Below, piece after piece: positions 43,233 through 51,038 of a stretch of DNA of 64,000 nucleotides; position 1 is the first letter of the stretch, and every line of letters begins with the position of its first letter. The notes under the pieces are model-generated. The model did no database searches. It was not told the origin of the DNA and saw nothing but the letters and a program-made list of their open reading frames with translations. Source of the DNA: Cellulophaga lytica DSM 7489. Its GTDB lineage: Bacteria; Bacteroidota; Bacteroidia; Flavobacteriales; Flavobacteriaceae. Both the position numbers and the translations under genes were made by a program. The stretch is from NCBI RefSeq assembly GCF_000190595.1, contig NC_015167.1, positions 1,663,501-1,727,500 on the forward strand, written 5' to 3'.

Positions 43233-43351
43233 AATGTGTTTATGTAGTTTAAGCACTAAAGTTAACAAATAAATAATATGCAGAAAGTCGGCGAGCCCAT
43301 ACGCTTTGGGATTTGTATATGGGTTAGAACTAGCAATTAATTACACACGTT
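43233..43351 (-). repeat. Decayed terminal attC-like site, family II (about 119 bp)
   Basis: GTGCTAAT replaces the usual AAC core and GTTATTAGC lies at the other end; the interior still holds family II marks (GTTAGAACTAGCAATTAATTAC). The distal limit of array 2. Not functional by inspection. Confidence 0.65.
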
Positions 43352-43362
43352 ATTAGCAAACG

Positions 43363-43491
43363 TTATTCGCTAAATGTTCCATCTCCATTCCATTTTAAAA
43401 TTTTTGAAGGTGTATCAAAGAATGGCCCAAAATCACTCACTGGTTTTTGATCTTTATACTTAAGCCTTAATATATTAGCAATAACTTTAAT
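43363..43491 (-). pseudogene. C-terminal gene remnant
   Basis: About 42 open codons without a start, ending in KPVSDFGPFFDTPSKILKWNGDGTFSE. A natural-looking C-terminus directly before a decayed attC; the rest of the gene is missing. Family unknown. Confidence 0.45.
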
Positions 43492-43504
43492 TAATTACTG
43501 TGTT

Positions 43505-44341
43505 TTAATTAGGATTATCGTCTGTTAAATAACCATTAAAAACATAACCTTCAGTAGCATATGTACTGTTTGTATTTAATTTTATACACACCCAGTCTCC
43601 AGTAATGTATTCATTTATATCCTCATTATAAATTGTTAATTTTTTATTTGTTCTTCGGATAACGTTTACAGCTTCTCCGTAATTTAATGTATGAATTACT
43701 TTTCCTTTTTTTCCAGGCTGATCTCTGCAATAAAGACCTTTTTTTGCTGATACGTATTTCCAATGGTTTGTTCTTGTAAAGTTGAACTTGATATCGTTGG
43801 TTGATATACGATCAAGGGATAATGAATTTCTAAGATAAATAACTATTCCTCTGCTGCTAATAGTATCCGATAGTTTTCCGTAAGCATCAGAAGAGTATTT
43901 TTCAATTATAATACCATCACCTCTATTAGAGTAAAAGGTTTTGCTTTGGGAAGGTATTATGTATTTGCTTGTATAAGTTAAAGAATCTGTAGCTATCAAT
44001 TCTTTTCCATTATTTCTTAAGAATAAAATTTTTGACTTATAAAATGAATTGTCTGAGTTGTTTTTAAACCCCCAAAACACTAGCGCATCTAAAAAATTAT
44101 CATGACCATAATCAAATGTAACTATATGCTTACTCATAATAGATACTCCTTTTGAAGATATTATGTCTAAATCTACTGTGTTTTTTGTTGCTATTTTGGC
44201 CGCACTAATTATAGAAGCTTCATCGTTTGCTAATATTTTTTTTTCATTACTAATTTGGTTCTTTTGTGGGGTAATGACTTTTTTACAAGAAAAAGAAGCA
44301 AATAATAACACTAGGCTTAATATGTGAGTACTCTTAATCAT
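43505..44341 (-). CDS. SH3b-domain lipoprotein
   Basis: 278 residues. Lipoprotein signal (ILSLVLLFASFSC, cysteine about residue 19), a middle domain with TFDYGHDNFLDALVFWGFKN, and a C-terminal bacterial SH3 domain (AKKGLYCRDQPGKKGKVIHTLNYGEAVNVI). SH3b domains bind cell-wall peptides. Cassette boundaries here are decayed. About 190 bp to its right (44342-44531) hold no gene; only an inverted repeat ACCACCAATATA/TATATTCGTGGT and a trace of a core site (GTTGTACAC at about 44509) were seen. Confidence 0.75.
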   Translation of the reverse strand: MIKSTHILSLVLLFASFSCKKVITPQKNQISNEKKILANDEASIISAAKIATKNTVDLDIISSKGVSIMSKHIVTFDYGHDNFLDALVFWGFKNNSDNSFYKSKILFLRNNGKELIATDSLTYTSKYIIPSQSKTFYSNRGDGIIIEKYSSDAYGKLSDTISSRGIVIYLRNSLSLDRISTNDIKFNFTRTNHWKYVSAKKGLYCRDQPGKKGKVIHTLNYGEAVNVIRRTNKKLTIYNEDINEYITGDWVCIKLNTNSTYATEGYVFNGYLTDDNPN

Positions 44342-44531
44342 AACTGTAATCTTTTCAAATTTATAACAGTCTAAATATTAAGATTATTTTATACTAAAGT
44401 AACCACCAATATATATTCGTGGTTTTTCAATTTATATTCGGTGTTAAAAAATTAACTGATAGGAGACTGAGGGAGCAGGTCTGAGGTTAGTATTGTTTGT
44501 AGGTTGTGTTGTACACAGGCTTTTTTTACAC

Positions 44532-45062
44532 CTATTTTTTTACAAATACAATTAGTTTGGTGTTCTCCCGATCATCTTGGTTATTTTGATATTCAAAGGT
44601 CAAAGTTGCATCATTCTCGTCTCCTGAAGGACTTGCCCATTCTCTTCCTTGCTTAACATCAAACTCTAACATTCCATCTATGCCACCCGTTTTCCAAGTT
44701 CCATTTTTTTGAAGTCCAACACCTTCGATTTCATCAAATTTATAAGTTCCGTCCGCTAATAAAATTAATTCTGGGTATTGACTATGTAACTCTTTTTTAG
44801 CAATTATTTGTTTGGAAGAGTCATACAATTGGTAAGTCCCAGCTAAGTCATCCATTTGATTTTTATGCAACGATGGTAAAATGAGTAAGTAGTATAAAGC
44901 TATTAGTCCAAAACATAAAATTGAAACAATTCCTATGCCGTAACCTATCTTTTTTACTTTAGAAGATTTCTTGCTAAGCCCAATTAGTATAAAAATTAGA
45001 GAAATTATTAAGGTTATTCCTCCAACAAAAATTAGAAATATGAATAATAAACTTTCTAGCAT
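44532..45062 (-). CDS. Two-TM protein with lipocalin-like C-terminus
   Basis: 176 residues: two hydrophobic helices (about 3-29 and 39-66), then a soluble domain with LAGTYQLYDSSKQIIAKKELH, LLADGTYKFDEIEGVGLQKNGTWKTG and LTFEYQNN, a pattern of lipocalin-like strands. No named family. The attC that should follow is not recognisable. Confidence 0.62.
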   Translation of the reverse strand: MLESLLFIFLIFVGGITLIISLIFILIGLSKKSSKVKKIGYGIGIVSILCFGLIALYYLLILPSLHKNQMDDLAGTYQLYDSSKQIIAKKELHSQYPELILLADGTYKFDEIEGVGLQKNGTWKTGGIDGMLEFDVKQGREWASPSGDENDATLTFEYQNNQDDRENTKLIVFVKK

Positions 45063-45074
45063 ATTAATTTTTTA

Positions 45075-45149
45075 GCTTGTGTATAATGGTTGAGTTAAGC
45101 TTATTGTTTAGTTTTAGCTCAAAAATCCGTATTACGTTTAAGGATTGTT
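45075..45149 (-). repeat. Degenerate attC-like site (about 75 bp)
   Basis: R'' TTGCTAAC (GTT at 45147) matches the start of the cassette holding 45170. The R' end reads AGCTTGTGTATAATGG, apparently lacking AACG. Pairing of the arms is poor. Confidence 0.5.
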
Positions 45150-45169
45150 AGCAATAGTTATTTGCAAGT

Positions 45170-46075
45170 TTATTCTATTTTGAGTTCCACTATTGTTGGG
45201 TCTTTGCCAGAATAACTCAATTCTATTTGTTGACCAATAATAAGATTTTTATGTTCTTCTTTATTAATTTGTTCTTCGGCAATTATAGTCTGTCCGTCTT
45301 CGGTTATAAACTTGACTTTAGCATAATAAATTTTGCCAGTCCCTGTTTTTCTTACTATCTTAGTAATATTAGTTGATATTATTGTGCCATTAGTTTTTAT
45401 TCCATATTGGGAGATATCATTTGATTTTTTAAAAGTAAAATTCATTATAAAAGTCATATAAAGTATAAAACACAGGGGAATAGATGAAATAGCTAAAAGT
45501 TTAAACTTCATATCATTTCCGTGCTCAACTCTGTCGTGATAATCTTGAATATTTCTAAAATTGTAAAAAGTTTGAATTAAACAAAACATTGTTAATGCAG
45601 TACCAAGTACTGAAAATATTAGTGGAGAAAGATTATAAATACTATTAGGTATAAATAATAGAAAAACAACTATTGAAAGAATCATAGCCAAAGCCCAAAT
45701 CCATCTCTGTTTATTATCATTACTGCGATGAATAATATTAGTTTGTTTATCAAAAACCACAAATCCATTCTCATTTGCTGTATTAATTAAAAAAGGAAGA
45801 ACCTCGTCTACCTTTTCATAGGTCAATCCAAGAATGGTAATGTCGTGTCCAGCATTATCAATTAATGGACCATCGCTCCAAATTCCATCATCAATATTTT
45901 CATCTGATAATTCAGAAATACAAGGGTATTTAGATGTGAATTTTTGAATTAAAGTCACAAAATCCTGTCTAGGCTTTTTATTCTTTTCTCTAAGGTCAAG
46001 CTTTTCTAGCAGATCCCATGCAATTTTATCAATTTTTGGAATGTCCTTTCTAGTTATTGAAACTATGTAGCTCAA
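45170..46075 (-). CDS. Four-TM protein with DUF3592-like C-terminus
   Basis: 301 residues. The soluble N-terminus (about 1-120) contains LIDNAGHDITILGLTYEKVDE; about three to four hydrophobic helices follow (123-155, 160-175, 193-215), then a DUF3592-like segment (NGTIISTNITKIVRKTGTGKIYYAKVKFITEDG). Leader of 27 bp. Function unknown. Confidence 0.62.
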   Translation of the reverse strand: MSYIVSITRKDIPKIDKIAWDLLEKLDLREKNKKPRQDFVTLIQKFTSKYPCISELSDENIDDGIWSDGPLIDNAGHDITILGLTYEKVDEVLPFLINTANENGFVVFDKQTNIIHRSNDNKQRWIWALAMILSIVVFLLFIPNSIYNLSPLIFSVLGTALTMFCLIQTFYNFRNIQDYHDRVEHGNDMKFKLLAISSIPLCFILYMTFIMNFTFKKSNDISQYGIKTNGTIISTNITKIVRKTGTGKIYYAKVKFITEDGQTIIAEEQINKEEHKNLIIGQQIELSYSGKDPTIVELKIE

Positions 46076-46102
46076 GAGATTTTATTTTTTATAATTTTTG
46101 CT

Positions 46103-46165
46103 AACGGTTTTGTGTATGAAACGGAGCGTATAAATAAACGCTAACTTTTCGGATTTAGCACGAGC
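46103..46165 (-). repeat. Half attC-like site, family III
   Basis: AACGGTTTTGTGTATGAAAC and the following bases align with the first half of the long site at 8582, but the partner arm is absent and the sequence runs into the end of the gene at 46174. A deletion has fused two cassettes. Confidence 0.6.
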
Positions 46166-46173
46166 CGAATTTT

Positions 46174-46995
46174 TTATTTTGTTTTATCATTCAATATTAC
46201 CATTCCATAAAATAACCAGGGCATTAATGTCATTCCATAAGAATAACTATTCTTTTTTTGATATAGTTTAGATAATTCTACATTGATAAGATATTTGGGG
46301 ACTATTCTAATGAATGGGATTAATAATAAAATAAGCCACCATAATGGCTTTTTGGTAATTTCTAAAAAGATTAAATCTTTTTTAATTGGGATTAAAGCGT
46401 ATAAGCCTTTTTTATTATGATTTACAAATAAAACATATGAACTGTAATAGAATATAATAAAAGTAGATAAGATGAGCTTAGAATATAAAATAGAAGTTAA
46501 AAACATTGTGATATTAAAACTCTTTAATGAAAATATTATATTGTCAAAAGGATATATAAATAATTCAGTTATAATATTAAACGAAGGACGTTCAAAAGTC
46601 TCACCTCCACTAAAATTCGTTACTAAGTTCATTAATCCAACTTCTGCTTTCTGGGTTTGACTTACTGGATGTATGATTTTATTTAAATAATGAAAAATTA
46701 AATCATTTCCATATTTTAAAACACAGTTTGTAATAATAAAAGTTAGTATATAAATTAAAAAGACATTAAATGAAATTTTAGTTTTTCTGATTTTTAGAAT
46801 TAGAAAAACTAAGCAAAATGAAAAAATAATTCCAGTATTAATTGGGTTAAAAAGTAATTGAAAAAAACCTACGCTTTTAGGCGTTTGAATGTTAAGGATT
46901 AAATAGCAAAATTTCTCAAAAAATGAAGTAAATAAAATAAAAAGAAGACTATATTTTAATGTGTGATTAAAATTTATATTTAATGAGGTTTCAAT
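46174..46995 (-). CDS. Polytopic DUF5684-like membrane protein, start uncertain
   Basis: The frame is open for 275 codons (46998-46174) with about six hydrophobic segments, ending in KKPLWWLILLLIPFIRIVPKYL, a DUF5684-like signature. The only in-frame ATG is at 46632, in mid-protein. Hydrophobicity and coherent residues continue upstream to an ATT (46995) or ATA (46977), beside the end of the 64-residue gene. Either a rare start codon, coupling, or a damaged 5' end. The stop lies beside a half attC. Confidence 0.5.
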   Translation of the reverse strand: METSLNINFNHTLKYSLLFILFTSFFEKFCYLILNIQTPKSVGFFQLLFNPINTGIIFSFCLVFLILKIRKTKISFNVFLIYILTFIITNCVLKYGNDLIFHYLNKIIHPVSQTQKAEVGLMNLVTNFSGGETFERPSFNIITELFIYPFDNIIFSLKSFNITMFLTSILYSKLILSTFIIFYYSSYVLFVNHNKKGLYALIPIKKDLIFLEITKKPLWWLILLLIPFIRIVPKYLINVELSKLYQKKNSYSYGMTLMPWLFYGMVILNDKTK

Positions 46996-47174
46996 TTTTT
47001 ATTTTTTATAGCTAGAAAAATCAAAAATAATATAGCCAAAATTTCTAAAATAATAAAATGAAAATATATTGATTCTTCTAAAACATATATATAAATCCAT
47101 ACATATAATTTTTCAATAAGTGATATTAATAGTAGGATGGTTAAACTATATTTTAGTAAATTTTTATAATTCAT
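46980..47174 (-). CDS. Small two-TM protein
   Basis: 64 residues, almost entirely hydrophobic: LLKYSLTILLLISLIEKLYVW and FHFIILEILAILFLIFLAIKNKK. First gene of its cassette, 19 bp from the boundary. Its end overlaps the start region of the larger membrane gene by about 16 bp, suggesting coupled expression. Confidence 0.58.
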   Translation of the reverse strand: MNYKNLLKYSLTILLLISLIEKLYVWIYIYVLEESIYFHFIILEILAILFLIFLAIKNKKLKPH

Positions 47175-47193
47175 AATATTTATTATAATTACT

Positions 47194-47412
47194 AACGTTT
47201 ATGTATATAGTTAGTGGCGTGTTTAAGCCCCCAATTTAGTAAATAAAAACCGAATAGAAAATCCGCGAGTCCCGACGCTTCGGGATTCGTAAGTAGGCGA
47301 GCACTAAGCCTTTGCTATTGCAAAATCAGGACTAATATATGATGATTTTTATAGAAGTATTTTAGTTAATAATTAATGAGTTTTAACTTGTTTTTTACCA
47401 CAGTACTTTGTT
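47194..47412 (-). repeat. Degenerate attC-like site, family II (about 219 bp)
   Basis: R' side intact (AACGTTTATGTATATAG); R'' AATGCCAAC (GTT at 47410) matches the start GTTGGCATT of the cassette holding 47652. The usual paired arm before R'' is replaced by unrelated AT-rich sequence. Confidence 0.55.
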
Positions 47413-47469
47413 GGCATTTCGTTGTTTTTTATTCCGACTTATTTTTATTCCGACTTATTTTTATTCGAC

Positions 47470-47640
47470 TTAACTAACTTTTTGTTTTTCCTGCGTTTGA
47501 GTGAATTCGGTCATTATTTTATTCCGTAAATTTTTCAATTCCGATTGAGTGAGCAATTCCGCAATTTGCTAAATTCCGCTTTCAATTCGGGTTTTGGTTA
47601 TCAATTCAGTTTTCAATTCTGCAAACTAGTTTAATTCCGA
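47470..47640 (-). pseudogene. Possible gene remnant with two in-frame TAG codons
   Basis: One frame reads coherently as a charged helical protein (AELKTELITKTRIESGI, QIAELLTQSELKNLRNKIMTEFTQTQEKQK) but is interrupted by TAG twice and has no clear start. The 47413-47469 part holds about three imperfect 16-bp repeats of TTATTCCGACTTATTT. No other gene was seen between 47195 and 47651. Confidence 0.35.
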
Positions 47641-47651
47641 GTTCAATTATT

Positions 47652-47810
47652 TTATTCTGTTTTTCTCTTTTTAGTAAAGAATTCATAAACTGCTTCTATC
47701 CAAAAGAAGAAAAAGAAAAGTTTGAAATATTTTAAATAATATGGGCAATCAATAAAATAAGGCAAAAATCCAATTAAGCCTATGAAACCAAGTAATTTTA
47801 TTTTTTTCAT
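47652..47810 (-). CDS. Small membrane protein, 52 residues
   Basis: A short ORF: start ATG at 47810 behind an A-rich leader, KIKLLGFIGLIGFLPYFID then YYLKYFKLFFFFFWIEAVY and a basic tail (FTKKRKTE). Basic-hydrophobic-basic layout suggests an inner-membrane peptide. The cassette starts 54 bp upstream. Coding status inferred from composition and position. Confidence 0.5.
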   Translation of the reverse strand: MKKIKLLGFIGLIGFLPYFIDCPYYLKYFKLFFFFFWIEAVYEFFTKKRKTE

Positions 47811-47861
47811 TTATTATTCCGATTTTATTGGTTCATATTGCGTTTCGTGTCAATGAATGCC

Positions 47862-47986
47862 AACGGTCTCGTATAACCGTCAGTTACGGGTTTTTATGTT
47901 TAAATTTTCGATTTAGCACTGACTATAGCAATTCCGAGTGGATTCGGACGTAGTCGAATCCGCCGTAATTGCGGTTATGCATTGTT
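47862..47986 (-). repeat. attC-like site, family I (125 bp)
   Basis: Belongs to the cassette with the gene at 48014. R'' TACACAAC pairs with the cassette start GTTGTGTGT. Carries the same GGATTCG/CGAATCC hairpin as array 1. Confidence 0.85.
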
Positions 47987-48013
47987 GTGTAACGTTTTTT
48001 ATTCATTCCGTTA

Positions 48014-48355
48014 TCAACCTTTTCCAATAAATTTTGTCTGCATATAAATTTCGGCAATAATCCAAAATCCGATTAACACAGCCATAATCACAAAGGTTTT
48101 ATTCAGTTTTTTTATATTCTTAATAACCAGAAATATTGATTGAGAAAAAATCAGTCCAATTAAAATCAGAGTTACAATTAATTTATAAATCGCAAATTGT
48201 GTTTTGGATAAATCATAATAACTATACATATTTCCCCAAAGTCCATTACTGTCAGACATAGTAGACAAGAATTGATAGCCATAAAAAACAACGAAAATCC
48301 CAAAAACTGGAATTGTCAAAATCGGAATTATTTTATGGTAAAGTTTTAATTTCAT
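48014..48355 (-). CDS. Three-TM protein, unknown function
   Basis: 113 residues with three hydrophobic helices (IIPILTIPVFGIFVVFYGY; IYKLIVTLILIGLIFSQSIFL; FVIMAVLIGFWIIAEIYM) and a polar loop (MSDSNGLWGNMYSYYDLSK). No family recognised. The start is 45 bp from the cassette boundary. Confidence 0.6.
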   Translation of the reverse strand: MKLKLYHKIIPILTIPVFGIFVVFYGYQFLSTMSDSNGLWGNMYSYYDLSKTQFAIYKLIVTLILIGLIFSQSIFLVIKNIKKLNKTFVIMAVLIGFWIIAEIYMQTKFIGKG

Positions 48356-48400
48356 TTTCTGAATTTTGTTCTAAACGATGAGTTTTCTCAACTTACACAC

Positions 48401-48588
48401 AACGTTTCAGCTATGAGTAGTGCGGAGGCAAGGAAACCTTTTTGTTTCCGTCTTCGCACCTAGCAAAAGCTTTTTGTTTTGATTTATATTTTTTCACCAG
48501 AGCAAAATCCAAAAGATTTTGCGGACATAGTAAATATACGCTTACTTTAGATTAAACAACAAATTCCGCATTACTTATAGGTATTGTT
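48401..48588 (-). repeat. attC-like site, family IV (188 bp)
   Basis: Belongs to the LRR cassette at 48571. R'' AGCCTAAC matches the cassette start GTTAGGC. Opens GTTTCAGCTATGAGTAGTGCG, like the site at 6599. Confidence 0.8.
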
Positions 48589-49194
48589 AGGCTTAGTTAT
48601 TTCTGCTCCTGTTAATTCTTCTAGTTCTTTAAGATGTTTGTTTTCTATATTATTTCCAGTTAAAATTAGACGTCTTAGCTTTGTAAGTTTGCTTATTTCA
48701 TTTGGTATTTTAGAAATTTCGTTATTTGTTAAATCTAGTGTTTCTAGATTAGTCATGTCCCATACAAAGTCTGGAATTTTATCAATTCCCATATCTTTAA
48801 AACTTATCTGCTGATAGCCTTTTAAATGTTCCTTTCCCATTCTAGAAATTTTTTTATTTTCAATTTCTATTTTAGAATTAAGAACAGACCGATTTTTTCC
48901 ATCAAATTTGGTTATCAATATCCATTCAGATTTGGCGTATTTATTACTTTTACTACGCATATCTTTTGTTAACATTAAATAAGTAAGAGTAATACCAAAT
49001 AATATTAAAATACCGCCCATTATGCCACTAAAGATTTGAGAACCTTTTGAACCTAATATTTCCCTTAGTAATTTTGCTGTTAACTTTTTAGGTTTAAAAT
49101 CTGGATTCCATTTTTTAATTGCATAATAAAGTATCCAACTACCTGTGATAATAGTAAAAATTGAAATTCCGTAAAGTATTATTTTTATTTCCAT
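48571..49194 (-). CDS. Membrane-anchored leucine-rich-repeat protein
   Basis: 207 residues: two hydrophobic helices (about 5-25 and 55-77), then about three LRR units (FVWDMTNLETLDLTNNEISKIP, EISKLTKLRRLILTGNNIEN, LKELEELTGAEI). LRRs bind proteins. The C-terminal codons (NNTYK) and the stop are encoded inside the attC. Confidence 0.78.
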   Translation of the reverse strand: MEIKIILYGISIFTIITGSWILYYAIKKWNPDFKPKKLTAKLLREILGSKGSQIFSGIMGGILILFGITLTYLMLTKDMRSKSNKYAKSEWILITKFDGKNRSVLNSKIEIENKKISRMGKEHLKGYQQISFKDMGIDKIPDFVWDMTNLETLDLTNNEISKIPNEISKLTKLRRLILTGNNIENKHLKELEELTGAEITKPNNTYK

Positions 49195-49214
49195 ATTTTT
49201 TTATAATTATGCCT

Positions 49215-49278
49215 AACGGATGATAGTATGTCGTCGTCTCTGCGAGGTACGAGCAGATATGCGATCATACTTATTGTT
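49215..49278 (-). repeat. Short attC-like site (64 bp)
   Basis: Belongs to the cassette with the gene at 49299. R'' ACACCTAAC matches the cassette start GTTAGGTGT; arms GATGATAGTATG and CGATCATACTTAT pair. Confidence 0.8.
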
Positions 49279-49298
49279 AGGTGTCGTATTCTTTTTTA

Positions 49299-50021
49299 TT
49301 AAAATGTTTTTTCTATGATTTTTAATTCTCTTTTTCCCGATTCTTTCAGATACAACGCTTTTGATAAAAGTCCCTGAATTTCTGGATTGTCAAAATACCC
49401 TTTTGTGATTTCTCTCAATTTTTGAATTGCTTCTTGATTTCCCTCTCTACAAATAAAAAGCAAGTCTCTTGCAGGGATAGATATTATAGCATTCCCATTA
49501 ATTAGTTGGTGAATTTGTTGCCAGAAATTATCTAAAAGGATTATTGCGGCTTCAAAATTTCCACCAGCAGTTACCATAATTATATGTTCAGGATCACCAT
49601 TCATTTTTATTTGTTCACCTATTTCTTCAATTAAGGCATTCACACTTATTTGTTGAAGCAAATCTTCATTAAGATTCGGATTCTTTTTAAAGACTTCGTT
49701 TTGAAGGATTTTGTAGCTGTTCCCTTGGTCAACGGCAAAACAAAGAATCAAATCTTCATACAAGGATTTTACAATTGGTTTTTGGTCTTCAGGTATTTCC
49801 ATTTCATTTGGCATAGGATTTCCTGTAAATGGTTTTGATTTATCGTCATTATAAATTTCGTGTGAATAATCCACTTTGATTCTTGGGAGTATTCTAACCG
49901 ATTCGCCCTTGGTTTCTTTTTTTCGATTAACCACCTGTTCCTCCTCTGTGGGGTTATGAACTGTCGGTTCTTCTCTTTCGATTTCTTTTGATTTTCCAAA
50001 TAATTTTTTGAATAAGCTCAT
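49299..50021 (-). CDS. Soluble protein, DUF1444-like
   Basis: 240 residues from the ATG at 50021, which starts the natural N-terminus MSLFKKLFGKSKEI; the GTG at 50045 upstream lies within 3 bp of the cassette core. Acidic N-terminal linker, then ILPRIKVDYSHEIYND and, near residue 190, GNAIISIPARDLLFICREGNQEAI, reminiscent of DUF1444. Family tentative. Confidence 0.58.
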   Translation of the reverse strand: MSLFKKLFGKSKEIEREEPTVHNPTEEEQVVNRKKETKGESVRILPRIKVDYSHEIYNDDKSKPFTGNPMPNEMEIPEDQKPIVKSLYEDLILCFAVDQGNSYKILQNEVFKKNPNLNEDLLQQISVNALIEEIGEQIKMNGDPEHIIMVTAGGNFEAAIILLDNFWQQIHQLINGNAIISIPARDLLFICREGNQEAIQKLREITKGYFDNPEIQGLLSKALYLKESGKRELKIIEKTF

Positions 50022-50047
50022 ATTTTTATTTTTTCGCAATGACACCT

Positions 50048-50172
50048 AACGGTCTCGTATAACCGGCAGTTACGGGTTAATATGCGTTAATTTTCGGTTT
50101 GTCACAGACGTTAGCAATTCCGAGTGGATTCGGACGTAGTCGAATCCGCCGTAATTGCGGTTATACATTGTT
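50048..50172 (-). repeat. attC-like site, family I (125 bp)
   Basis: Belongs to the cassette with the gene at 50185. R'' GGTGTACAAC matches the cassette start GTTGTACACC; R' leads into GTTAGGTGTC. Confidence 0.86.
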
Positions 50173-50184
50173 GTACACCGTTTT

Positions 50185-50829
50185 TTATAGTTTTTCCATT
50201 TCTTCAAATCCATAAGTTCGGTCAGATAAATTTGAAAAATAGACATAATTTCCATTTTCAAGAACGTCAATAATTTTGACATCTATTTTTTGTCCAATTA
50301 AATATTCGTATTTAGGTTTTGAAACTTTTAAATAGGTCAAAACATAATTACAAGGTGAAATCCATTCGATTTTATAAACGGATTTTGAATCTTTTGTTTT
50401 CTCAATCTGTTTTCTTTTCCGTCTTTTTATTTTGACGTCTCTATATTCAGGGTTTATATATCTATATTTTCCTTTTCCAAAATCCACAACACAATTTGAG
50501 TCCAGTTCTTTTATCGATTCATATTTGGAATTCACAATAGTAAATGGATAGTCGAAACACTGATTACTAAATTTACTTCCTGGTAAAAAATCAATTTCTT
50601 TCCGATATTCTATAATCTGTTGAATGATATCTTTGTTTTTGTAAGTAGTTCTTTCCGGAATTTCAGTCACAGAAATAGTTTCTCCATTTTCTCCAATGCA
50701 AATTTTCACATAGAGATATTCAACAACTTCCACGTCATCTACAAAAAAGTATTGCTGAATTTGTGCAGAAGTTAGTGAAGATTGTAAAATTAAAATCAGG
50801 AATATAATTTTTCGCATAGGTTTTGTCAA
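50185..50829 (-). CDS. Secreted protein, unknown function
   Basis: 214 residues with a signal peptide (IIFLILILQSSLTSAQ); the start could be the second methionine (50814). Mature part: EVVEYLYVKICIGENGETISVTEIPERT, resembling TonB-like C-terminal or beta-rich domains. No family named. 10 bp from the cassette boundary. Confidence 0.6.
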   Translation of the reverse strand: MTKPMRKIIFLILILQSSLTSAQIQQYFFVDDVEVVEYLYVKICIGENGETISVTEIPERTTYKNKDIIQQIIEYRKEIDFLPGSKFSNQCFDYPFTIVNSKYESIKELDSNCVVDFGKGKYRYINPEYRDVKIKRRKRKQIEKTKDSKSVYKIEWISPCNYVLTYLKVSKPKYEYLIGQKIDVKIIDVLENGNYVYFSNLSDRTYGFEEMEKL

Positions 50830-50838
50830 ATGGTGTAC

Positions 50839-51030
50839 AACGGTCTAGTATAAGAAAAGTAGGGCAGTTGTATACATTACTTTTCTGATTGAGCTAAAGC
50901 CGAATTTTTAAATTTTGTTATTTATCTTTTCTCGTTTTAAATATACCAAATTTAAAAATTTGGCAACTTGGCAAATACACACAGACCTTTCGATTAAGCA
51001 TTTTTTGCCCTATTTTTTTTATACATTGTT
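50839..51030 (-). repeat. attC-like site, family III (192 bp)
   Basis: Belongs to the first cassette of array 2. R'' GGGCACAAC matches the cassette start GTTGTGCCC exactly. Arms TAGTATAAGAAAAG and TTTTTTTTATACA pair partly. Interior contains TTTAAATTTTGTTAT and repeats of AAATTT. Confidence 0.82.
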
Positions 51031-51038
51031 GTGCCCAG

